A stretch of 64,000 nt of DNA from Triplophysa rosa (lineage: Eukaryota > Chordata > Actinopteri > Cypriniformes > Nemacheilidae): the NCBI RefSeq assembly GCF_024868665.1, contig NC_079895.1, forward strand, positions 23,956,848 through 24,020,847, read 5' to 3'. The notes below the pieces were generated by a model. It searched no databases. It was not told where the DNA came from and was given only the letters and a program-made list of their open reading frames with translations. A program made the position numbers and the translations under genes. Position 1 is the first letter of the stretch; each line of letters opens with the position of its first letter. Of the stretch, positions 11,826 to 23,400 are shown in pieces.

Positions 11826-12829
11826 ATAGTATTTTAACTTCCCATTTACAATCATGCACAGAACATGGTCGACAAGACATTTCTTATACTCTTGTTTTTT
11901 TTCAGGGCTTTTGTGCATTTCCAGAGTGGACTGTACATTAACATTCCCCAAAGAATGTCATACAGATTAGTTGGTTTTCACAGGTGCCTAGAGGTGTTTT
12001 TCTCATCTCTAATTCATATCGCTCATACATGTCACACTGTTATCATTCATGTGGCTCTGCTCTGGATTAGGGGCTAATGTGTACATTTTGTCTTATTACG
12101 AAGCCAAGATAAAGTCCTGTCTTAACTGTGTAACCTTCACCCAGCAAACACATTTTATGTGCCACATGAACATATGTGGATAGTGTTGGGGAAGCTACTT
12201 TGAAACCCAAGTTACATTGTATAACACTAGGCTGCATAATTCCGTTCATAATTGTTTGTTTATGTGTGGTTGATCCCTTCACATAGTATCATGCGCTAGA
12301 ACATATGTGCATCAGCAGGACGTCATGGTGAAATGCTGAAGAAACTCATAAAGCACGCTGGTATTCTAAACTTTACAGCCCAGCTGCTATCCACACTCCC
12401 TGAACACAGGCACATCCTGAACTCCCACTGACCTGTATGGCCAACATACACGCGTACACACAGGTCACATTCCGCACTCGATCAACTCATTATAAAGTCT
12501 TTTAATTGGCAGGTGGCATGGCTCCCTCCTCCAGTCTGTCAGACTTCAAGTTGAGTTTCCTCCTCAAAGTTGTCTAGAGGAGATATTATAAAAGTCTGTT
12601 GAGTAACCAAACTCAGCTTCATTTGCAAATTGAGCAGGCATGTGAGGACTTTTCAAGCAGGTAAATGTTAAATGTACATTTATGCAAATATATAGGTCAA
12701 TACAGAAAAAGATTCTAAAAATCCTGTTTCTCAGAGCATTGTATTAGCAGCACAGTGGTTGTGAGTTAAATTCCCCCAAAACACACATCATAAAATGTAC
12801 CATAAATGCAAGTCACTTAAGTGGATTAA
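11826..12829. other. No gene recognised
   Basis: Non-coding in appearance. The frames at 11865-12282 show no domains. Confidence 0.5.
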
Positions 12830-13175
12830 AGGGATAGTTCACTCAAAAATGAAAATTATAAAATTATGTCATGACTTACTCACTCTTTAGTTGTTCCAAA
12901 CCTGTAGCTATACATTTCTTTGTTTGGTTGAACAAAGATATTTTGACGAATGCCTTGAAACCAAACATTTTTGGACCCCATTGACTCCCATAGTAGAAAA
13001 AATTACAATAGTATTCAAAAGTGCCCCAGAACTGTTCGCTGTCCTACATTCTTCAAAATGTCTTCTTTTGTGGTCAACAGAACAAAACAATTATAAAGTA
13101 ATTTTTCAGAACCAAGAAATTATACAGATTTTGAAGGTGAGTAAATGATGACAGAATTTTTATTTTTGGGTAAAT
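12830..13175 (+). mobile_element. TTAA MITE (family B), right end lost
   Basis: Begins after TTAA (12826-12829) with AGGGATAGTTCACTC and contains the family's mid-section words CCCATTGACTCCC and TGAGTAAATGATGACAG. The right TTAA is missing. Confidence 0.7.
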
Positions 13176-16100
13176 GCGCCAAGTGCATAAATGTAAAATA
13201 CTGTGAAATTTCCATTTAAACACGTTCGCTTTAAACGGAAAATTCTGTCATAGTTTATCTGTCATAGTCTAACTTAAACTTGAATTTCAATATGAATTTT
13301 CACAGAATTACAATATTTGCATTGCCTGGTTTAGGCCACTGGTGCACCCCCCCCCCAAAAAAATGGTGTATGATTACAAAACGAGAGAACAAATGAATAA
13401 ATGATTCAAGACATGAGAGTGATAACAGGAAACCGAGGAATCGAAAATGTAAATTGAAGTGGAAATTGGTGGTGCTTCAAAGGGAAGTTTGTCTGCGGTT
13501 CATGTGGCCATATAATGATGCCGTTGTTTGGGAACAGCTTTGTCCATGGCCAGAATAGTAAATAAAAGCTAGGAACAAAACTGTTGTTGTATGACATCTG
13601 TGATATGAGACAATTTGATTTACTATTAAATTACTGCACATTTTGTCTTTGATGTTACCGCAATCAAGAATAAAAACCAGTCCATGCACATGCCAAGCAC
13701 ATGCTTTGTGACACAGAGCTGCAGTGCTTTTGTGAGTGAATGTGACTTATGACATTTCCTGTTGCTGTTAACACTCTAATCCCTATAGACATACATTCAA
13801 AGCAAACAGTGACTATATAATTAAAACCTTAAAAGATAGACGCTCCATTCGCATGTTCTCTTTCCCGGTAGGGTCACAAGCAGACATAAGAGCACAGTTA
13901 AGGTGAAAGATCCACAGCAGAGGGCAAAAGGCAGTGCTCAGGAAGTTTTAAAGCAATGTGAGATTGTCGAATGCTGTTGGGTCAGCGTTCAGTGTGTGAG
14001 TGGTTGAAAGTCATATTCAGTTACAAAACTCCCTCTGATAAATTAGACAGATCGAGTAAACCTCCAGCTTAGAGCTGACTGAATTTAAAGCCAATCCATG
14101 TGCAGGTATTAAACATCAGCTCTCATCTTTATTTACGGCTCGGTAAAGTGGTTTGGTATGAGGAGTGTTTATTCTTTACCCTAAGATTGTTTTAGATATT
14201 TAAACTAAGTTTCCATCAAAATAAATCTTTGAAATATCACGCCTAGTGGTGGAGATGGCTGAGATTCATTGAAGAGACTCTGGTGGGGACATATTTTATG
14301 TTATTAAACTACAGATGCAATCCTCTAGAAAATTCTCTACATTTTGAGGTGGACCTCTGTCCCCCCTTAAAATCTACTTCCTGGACTTCGCCCCCTCATT
14401 TCCAGCCCTGATCAAACCAAAGGTCAGTCACGTGAGGCTGTCATCTGGGGACAGCCATTTTCATAGCATACAGTATTTTGAAATTGTAACCCACCCACAG
14501 TATCATGCAGTGCTTACTGAGAATCTCATCTGTAAAGACACTCTTAAATTTCTTGTCTACATCATCTCAGTTTGTTTATATGAGGTGTAACAATCCGTGT
14601 AACAATATTCGAACGATTGCTGCTCATTTGTTATCTATTCCACATAAGCATTTTGCTGTGTTTTCTGAAGATTGTGTCCATGTGCTGTCCCTCAATGCAG
14701 TTTTATAATCTTATAATCCAACATTATCTAAAAACGTTAACAAGCTTCTTTTTCTTTGACCACTTTTCACACGGATTCTATTTTCCAGTGTAGCATCTGG
14801 ATCTGGTCTTTTCCAGACACCTGCTGCGGGGCTTTGCCAGAGCTGGAAGACACTTGGGGTTGAAATGACTGTGGGAATTATGGCTGCACAGACAGTTTTG
14901 ACTATGGTGCATTAAGAACATGACTCATATTGTCTTTGACTACAGAGGCAAACACTGGCGACCATACATGGATCTTTCTGTCACGTTATCGTCATTTACA
15001 GTAATAGTATTTTTCTCTGCCGTGTGCCCGCACAGATATGTAAACAGACAGTCACGTCGTCTGGTAAACACTGTACTGGGTTACAGTATGTCTAACAACA
15101 GAGACACACATCAAGTATGAATGTGGATATGAAATAGGAATGTGATTTATCCACAGTATTTGGGTTTCTATTATAAAGAGTCTTCCATTCAAAACATTCT
15201 TCGTGTTATCCTTCCAAATGTAAATGTTAAACTGTAAAAGTTTAGACATTTGTCCAGACACTTGTTAAGAAAGATAAATGAATGATCTGTGTAGATGCCA
15301 CTGATAGAATATAAGCTATTTCTGTGTAGTAGTACATAAATACTAGATGAGTAACATCTGAGTGTCAGTAACAGTTAATCATTAAAAAGCCCATAAAGGT
15401 TTTGTGTATTTTCAGACATTTACCGGAGGTTTTGTAATAACTGGTAAAAAGTCACATTTTGAAAGTTGAGGAAAAGCAATTAATACCTAATAAGAATGTG
15501 AACGCTGGGTGCATTCATTGCATAATTGTTCATAATGTGGTCTGATATTGAATATTGAGTTATTAATATCTTGGCTGCTTGAGACATTGGTGTAATTTAG
15601 TGTAATTGCAGATGAATGCAGACTGTTTCTGGCTAATCTGAAGTCAGGGCTCTGGAATGAAACATAGTCTTCCCCCATGTCTTATTTTAGGGGCCTTAAA
15701 TGTTTCCGAATGAAAGAGCCCTATTGAATGCTCAGCTTCCATCTACATAACAACAAGGCTTAAATGGCTTCGAAATATGCATCATAAATATGTCTGACGG
15801 TACATAACACATCTACACCAGCAACATGTCTACAGTGGATAGGCACTTTTATAATGACGTTTTTGATGGGAATCCGAGTTCATTTGACATCATAGTTCAT
15901 TTCATAAGCTGTGAAAGATTTTTACTGTACCAAAAGGTGCGCCAGGATAGGGTAAATGTAAACTCTGGTACACAAATGGTATAGAAGCGATCTGTTGTGT
16001 CAAAGACATATACTTTGCATTTTTGAATGTCTTTAACTATAAAAATATATATTTTTATATAGCTGCTTGTCTACAGATAAGTTGTGTGCGGTTTTGACTG

Positions 16101-16566
16101 TAAATACAAGGGGACCCATTCTTAAAAACTGACGTCATTTCCATTAACTGGCTGTCCTGGTACACAGCTGGAGCCAGTACTCAAAGTGGTACTTATGTTG
16201 ATGACGTGAATATATCACAGTTGAGAGCCAAAGGTACATTGCAAACTTGAGTTTGGAAAAAGCAATTGAACCAAGTGATAAAACAAACTACGCGGTGTGT
16301 GCATAATTGTGACTGCATTTGGTTTAGTGTGCTCCCAGATTTGTGTTTTGTATAAGTGTTCTTGTGAAGTTTTATACTTGCTAATATGTTGGTTTTTGTG
16401 GATCAATTTAATTGTTTTTAAGGGAGCCTGTCCTCATCCATAAAACAACCCTCTAGGTGCAAGCAGGTTATGATGACCTACTGTATAGTTTTGTTGCATG
16501 GCATATTGTGGGGGTCGTCTTAAAATTATGTTTGACCGTGACTAACAAATCAAAATATCCATTTAA
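13176..16566. other. No gene recognised
   Basis: 3.4 kb of AT-rich non-coding sequence with scattered short frames. A short C/A run lies near 13347. Probably intronic or 5'-flanking to the collagen gene. Confidence 0.5.
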
Positions 16567-16861
16567 AGGGAAAGTTCACCCACAATTGAAAATTCTGGCA
16601 TCATTTACTCACCCTCAGGCTGTTCTAATCCTGTATATATTTCTTTGTTCTGCTAAACACAAAGGAAGATATTTGGAAGAATGTCAGTAACCAATTTTCC
16701 CTACTATGGCAGTGAATAGGGGATGAGATCTGTTTGGTTACTGACAGTTTTCCAAATATATTCCTCTGTGATCAGCAGAACAATGAAATGTATACAGGTT
16801 TAGAACAACCTGAGGGTGAGTAAATGATGACAGAATTTTCATTTTGGGGTGAACTATCCCT
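16567..16861 (+). mobile_element. TTAA MITE (family B), nearly intact
   Basis: TTAA at 16563-16566 and 16862-16865. The left end AGGGAAAGTTCACCC mirrors the right end GGTGAACTATCCCT. At 295 bp it is the clearest family B copy in the window. Confidence 0.82.
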
Positions 16862-17581
16862 TTAATATTCCATTTAAAGATTGTGAACTTTTAGATGGTC
16901 CACTATCCGACATTTTTTCATTATTCATCTTCCAAAATGTAGATTTACATTATGCACTTGGCAGACACTTTTATCCAAACTGACTTGCAGAACATTCAGG
17001 GTAAGTTTTTTGTGTGTTCCCAGGATCGAACACATGATTTTGGCACTGTTAACACAGTTAAAGCTTACCAATTGATCTTCAGGAAACCCATGTATCATGC
17101 AGATTAAACCCCCAAGGCATCAGGGCTAAAGTTTCTATTCTGTCCTATGCTGTAGCATGTTATTTCTTTGTGGGATGTTCTTTTAAGGTCAGTTATCACT
17201 GTTGTCTGTGACGTTTCTGGGCCTTACAATAACAAAAGTGTTGAGATCTGTGTTTATTGTCTTCTATTTGTTTGTCTGGTTTGTCTGGTTTTTGTTTGGT
17301 TTTAGACATAGCATTTTAGACATTCATGTCTTCTGACCTTCCTGTAATGCTGAACATACTGCGCATTGAACCACATTGTGTCATGTGGACTTTAAACAAT
17401 TCTTGCTCTAAGTACATTCATTTTTCACTGGAAAAGACACGTCTCTTTCCCATGTGATACAAGAATACTTATTAAAACTTGTAATTCCCAAGTAGATTCA
17501 GTTAAATTTATTGTTTAAATGATCACAATGATTCATTTTGATTTAATCCTTTTGAGAATAATGAATGGATTGAATATAAAT

Positions 17582-18517
17582 TAGTACTGTCAATCGATTA
17601 AAAAAATAATCTGATTAATCACACATTTTTCTGTGATTAATCACGATTAATAAGTAACATAACATAACATTAATTTTTTTAATATATTTTTACATTCTAA
17701 TAATTTCACATTTAATCTCCAAATGAATGTAGAAACGACAGATTTCTATAACAACATCATTTTATGAATGAAAACCAACATTCTGATATTAGTACTGCAA
17801 CTGGTGTCTCCATTAAATTGATAATTTTTCTTTATTTTAACATTAATTATAGCCGTTAAACACTGAAGTACAGCATAATTGAGAGCTATCATGCTATCAA
17901 GCTAACAGGTAGGAAATATACAGAAATTGAATTAAGTTCTCAAACAATTTACAGTCTTCAATGCTAAATTCTAAAATTAAATACAGAATTAAAGCTACAA
18001 AACATATTGAATTCCTCTTTTCTTTTGTTCTTTGATTAACATTAATGACAAGAGTCACAGCAGCAGGTTTAAGAATGCTGCCACTCTACGAGGATCTGAT
18101 GCCCTTTCCCATTTTCACAACTCTATGCATTCATTTAGAGTTTTATTTAACACGTTGAAATCTGTGTTTACGAAAATGCTATAATAGAACTTAATAAAGT
18201 GTAACTGGTTCGCTGTCTGACAGAGATTCACTGACGCAGCCTTTAGCCCGTGACTGTATACACCAGACTGGACCGTTGTCGTGTTGCATTGTGCCTTATC
18301 CGTATCCTTATCTATACTGAACGCGTCAAAGCAACATCGAATCGTGCTTAAATGGTTTAAAGGCCTTTACATGAATAAGAGCGTGATTATATGATGTAAC
18401 GCCAGACAAAGGATGGCAAAATAAACAGATGTTGCGTTGATTGCGTTAAATATTTTAACGCGTTAAATCTGTAAAAAATTTATCGCATGCGTTAACGCAT
18501 TAACTTTGACAGCCCTG
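17582..18517. mobile_element. hAT MITE, 936 bp
   Basis: The left end TAGTACTGTCAATCGATTA mirrors the right end TTAACTTTGACAGCCCTG. A perfect 8-bp duplication ATATAAAT lies at 17574-17581 and 18518-18525. Subterminal words such as GTTAACGCG and GATTAATC are repeated. No transposase was seen. Confidence 0.85.
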
Positions 18518-18525
18518 ATATAAAT

Positions 18526-20406
18526 ATACAATGTGTAACCAAATCCACAAACGTGTGACTGTATGCAAATGCTGAAAAGCATGGTGAACATTTAGATTTT
18601 TGAACACATTAAACTTTGTTTTGAATTTGTGAATAATATTTTGTGAATTTAAAATAGGCTTTTGTGAAACAAAAAAAGAAACAGAGAAAAACAGAATCAG
18701 CATGTCTGGATTCATCCAAAGAAACTTTATGTCTGTTCTGAGCTGTTCTGTGCATACTTTCTGTTTTATTATTCATAATTGCTCATTAACATCAGACCTC
18801 CAGTGGCAACTAGATGACAAAAACACATTCTTGCCCCATATACCTCAAACTTCTTGGCTGTGACGGGAACAAACATATACTAATTAGGTGATCATTGTTT
18901 CAGGCTTTGTTGGAAAATGTTTTTCCAGGTAGTGGTGGATAAGGTCATTTTTGTGGGGAAAGCGTGGGGTGGAACAGGATAGAAAACAATACTCCTCTCA
19001 TCATCTGTTCTGATCATCAACTGTTCAGCAATATGCTGAAACTGGCAGGTCATTGTTCAGTTATGTTGAAATGATTTTGGTGCTTCTGTTTAGTCCTTTA
19101 TCATCCCCACCTAATGTAAGACAATACCTCCACTTTCCTCTGGAGCTGCTTCATACATTGTTCCAAACCCAAGGCTTTAATTTGTGGTCAAATGGTGTGG
19201 GTTTTTCAACGAACAACTTGTGACCATTAAAATTATCTAAGTGTGGGTGTGTTTAAACATTTTGTGCACTTTTATGTGGACCCTCGCCATTTTTCAATAA
19301 AATGTACGTATACACAAATGATTTATTGTGAAGGATATCTGTTTATTTCGTTGTAATTCTGAGCTCTGCGGCAAAATATGTGAGAGGAAGGGAATTCTTA
19401 TGGAGTATCATAAATCACTGTCCATAAATGAATTTATTGTGACTTAGGACAGGAGCATCAATATGGCCTTTGTCTGTTGCTTCCCTAACATCTCATATCA
19501 GACGAACTAGACAGAATTGCTGTGAAGCACTCAGTCCCGTACCAGAAAAAATAGCAGACAGTTTTATTCTGCCTTTATTAAAGGAGTGATGTGACATGGT
19601 AACACACAGTATGTTTCAGTGGTCAGAATCAGTGTGTAGGTGTGAAAGGAGGTGCTGCCGTCATAGAATGAGGCCCTCCAAAAGAAAAGTCCCCCCCACA
19701 AAGAGATTTATTCACAAATATGTAAAGTATTCATTAGTTCAGTAACATTCATCTACAGGGCTCTAAGAATTCCCACAATGAATTGCTGTCATGCGTTAAT
19801 GCACAACTTGATGTCATGGTGAAATGCTTACAGTTACAACTGTGTGGTCAAACATAAAGTCATGCTTTATAGAACATAGAGAGCCTTTAGTGTAAGTTAT
19901 GGATTTATGACTTACATCTTTGGATGTTTGGTCAACAATGTGACCCCCTCACAGTTTTACTAGTTTGTCTATTAGTCTTACATCTTTTTCACACAAAAAG
20001 TGTTTATTTTATGTTTAATGATTTAAAAAGTAATCTTTACTGTAAATGATTAATTCTCATATTTTATGGTTAAAAGTCATGGTTATGGGTGAACATAAAA
20101 GTGCTTATAGCTGAAAAAATTCATTTACACATTTTTTCACATAGACGTTTTAAACTGTGTTCACTTGACGTATCTTTGATTGTCATCTCACGTTTTAAAG
20201 ACCCCACAGTTAAAGAGAAGTTATCATGTAGCATCTAATGTGTCCTGAATGCGACAGGGATTTACATCAACAATATTGGATCTTGCAGAAGATGTTGTAT
20301 GTGCTGATAGATATACTTCACATTCAATTCTGTCTTGTTCTTTACAGGGTTAACATTTCTCCCAAATGTCACCTTACCATCTTTTCTCTCTCTTTTCTGT
20401 TCTCAG
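18526..20406. other. Probable 3' part of collagen intron 1
   Basis: No exon recognised. The sequence ends in a long pyrimidine tract (CTTTTCTCTCTCTTTTCTGT) and CAG at 20404-20406, a strong splice acceptor for the 7S exon. Confidence 0.6.
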
Positions 20407-20487
20407 GGGGTCAAGAAGTATGATGGCCCATGCGGAGGGAGAGACTGCAGTGGTGGATGTCAGTGTTATCCCGAGAAGGGCGCAAGG
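20407..20487 (+). CDS. Collagen IV exon: 7S cysteine domain
   Basis: 27 codons: [18 protein letters not shown] then QCYPEKGAR. The four cysteines and the DCSGGCQC pattern form the 7S head that cross-links four trimers; GVKK probably begins the mature chain just after signal cleavage. The acceptor is pyrimidine-rich CAG and the donor AGG|GTAAGT. The next exon lies 30 kb away. Confidence 0.93.
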
Positions 20488-23400
20488 GTAAGTCTGTTTC
20501 AGTCTTCCGTTCAACCAGGGTTCTGTGCTTCTGTGGTGGAATTAAAATGAAATGAAGAATGAATGAAATTAAGAAAGTCTCCACTACCTGCTCCTCAACA
20601 TCACCAGGTTTCCAAAAGTTTGGAGGGTCAGTTTCACTAGTCAGTGGGGAAAAAAACACCAATTTGTGACAGCAGGTCTGTTACACTGTTAATATTTAAT
20701 TATATAAATGGAAGAGGAGAACTGAAAAGGAGACATAGACTATGTGTGTGCGTGTTAATGTAGTGTTTTTCATCTGACGTTTGTTGGTAAAACAGTGACC
20801 AACAGCAGCACAGCAGTTGCATAGCACACATAAAGGGCTCGTGAGCACCATTCAGTATCAGCATGACAAACGGGACACCCTACAGACACGTGCACTCAAC
20901 GGTCATTGCACGTCCACAAGACAACAAATTCACATTAATGTGCTGTTTGGGACAAAGCCACCGTTATGGCTTGGATACTAGGGATGTATACAGCTGTAAG
21001 TGGAGCTGACCGCTGTGAATATCATAGCAGTAACAGAAAGTGTTATATTACATGGTTATAACCAAATAAACATGGTTTACTGACACTTCTAGTGTCTCCC
21101 TAAACAAATGATTTAAAACCATATAAAATTGTGTTTTTCTATTCAAGAATCTAAAAAGTTTTAGGTTTATGGAAGTGAAACAACATGTAAGATGTTACTT
21201 ACTGTATGAAAAGTCCCGGCATTGCTTGATAGTATATCTAACTGTACAAGACGTAGTTTGTTTGTTCACCATATCGCTGACCTTTCTCATCTGTGGAGAA
21301 GGGAGAGGTCTTAAAGGAGGGTGGGGGAGAGAGGAAATACATTCCTCAGCAAAAAAGTCAGGATATGAAGGACCTTGTGAGTATAGCTTGAGATGTCCGT
21401 TCAGTTGTCTTTTTCCTGCACTCTACAGTAGCAGGAAAAGGGCTCCGATTGTTTTTTTCTTTCTTTATAAAGCACAATTTAAAAGATGTCAAATTTAATT
21501 TGTATATATTTAGAATGATGGATATAGAATGCACTGCGTGCTCCTTCCTTACTTTGATCAAAAGCTTGATGCATGTAAGTCTACATGTCATAATAATAAG
21601 GAACGATTCTTCTAGACCTGTAGTTCCAACCACGCAACTTTACGATGCTGCTTGCAATTGATCGTTGGAGCGATGGTTTTGCGAAACACTTAAATTGTTG
21701 AGCTATGTTGGAACGACGGAACTTGCGACCATAGTTGGTTAACGATGCTTTTGGGAAACGCACCCCAACACACATTCACATTATTGCTTGTGTTACACCA
21801 TAACATTATCACTATTACTAAAGCTAAAACATTCCTAACACTAAAATATTCAACTTTGGTGCGTAACTCGGATACTCAAACAGCTTTGTGTAACAGTTTT
21901 CAATATTAGTGAGATCTTTTGTTTACTTTTACAGTCTTTCACCATCTTAAATTAGTCAAACACACTTTTCCTCTCCTAATGTCCTCAGTTTGATATATGT
22001 GAATGATGTTTATACAGATGTTTGGACACAGTTCACATCTCAGGTCCCTTGTGATTCTCGGATGTTCATCTTTGTCATGTGAGGTCAGCGGGAAATAAAC
22101 CAGAAAGCAATACAATATGTTTAATTATCTCAGGACTGTTTGTTTTCAACATGGAAGGTGTGAGATATGTACTGAGTAACTGTTGATATTTCAAACTTTT
22201 TTCTGAGCTTAGTAAAACAAAAAATAAAATATTTTTTTATACCGAATAAAACAATACAACTATAATACAAAACAATATACAAGTGATATAGGTTTATTTA
22301 CATGGGTATTTGTCATAGTAACAAACAATCAAATAAATCTTAAAAGATAATCAGATGAATTCAGAATAGGCACGTTATGTTGTTTATCAAATTTATGAAT
22401 ATCAGATTTGGTACCTTGGCAAAAGTGTATAAAGCTGTTTTCCCATGGCTCAAATTCTGTCAAACAATAAAAAATATTTATAGCTTTTTACATGGGAAAT
22501 TTTAGTGTTGGACTGATTCTGGCAAGCAATTCACAAATATCCCAAAACTGTATCATATAATAACACCATTTCAGATATTCACTGTAATTCACAGTATTCA
22601 CTGTTTTTCTGTGTTCGAAAGCTGGATGTTAAATTCAAAATGTTGGGAGACATAAAATCTGCTCCAACAAACACCAACAGGCGTAACACTCTGATTCATT
22701 AAAACACCACAATGCTGGAATGTTGTTTGTTATAGCATTGTGAACTGTCCTTAAAATGTTCTGCTGTATCTTTCAGCAACAAAGCAAGACAAAACAGCTT
22801 TACTGCATAAATGGGGATATTTAACTTGAGGGTCATTTAGTGAAGATAACTTTTTGAGAAGATAACATAGACCAATAGTGCCCAGCAGCCAAAATATCCC
22901 ATATCAGCATCATTCTTGCAGAAGTTGTGAATTGCCTGAAAAGAAAAATAAAGAGATTACACTTTAGCGAGAAAAACAAGAAATAGAAGAATAGCAAATA
23001 AATAAATAACATGCCATTTTAAACATCACTATAAGGAGGCATTATATTGAAAAACACACACCCATGTTATAGAAGGAAGGGATGCATGCATGCCATGCAT
23101 GACAGAAAGTTGACACAATGTGGACCATAAGTGTCACGGTTCCCTCTGTTTCTCCCCATGATTTCCCCTGGACTACATTTCCTAAGATCCGTCACGCTCC
23201 CACACCTGTGTCTCATCTGTAATCCCCACACCTGCCAGTCATCAGCCTCATCACCAGTGGACTATTTATACTATTTATATGTTTGTATGTATGAAACGTG
23301 AGGATTTTTAACAAAGCTCATGGCTCTGAAAAGCGAGGTGTGCTATGATTGGCCAGTTAACCAGTGCGTAGTGATTGGTTAAATACTGCAAGCGTGTGAC

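Noticed and set aside
20335..20406. Open frame running into the 7S exon from TTG at 20335, hydrophobic like a signal peptide
   Set aside because: It begins with TTG, not ATG, and its hydrophobic residues come from the pyrimidine tract of the splice acceptor.
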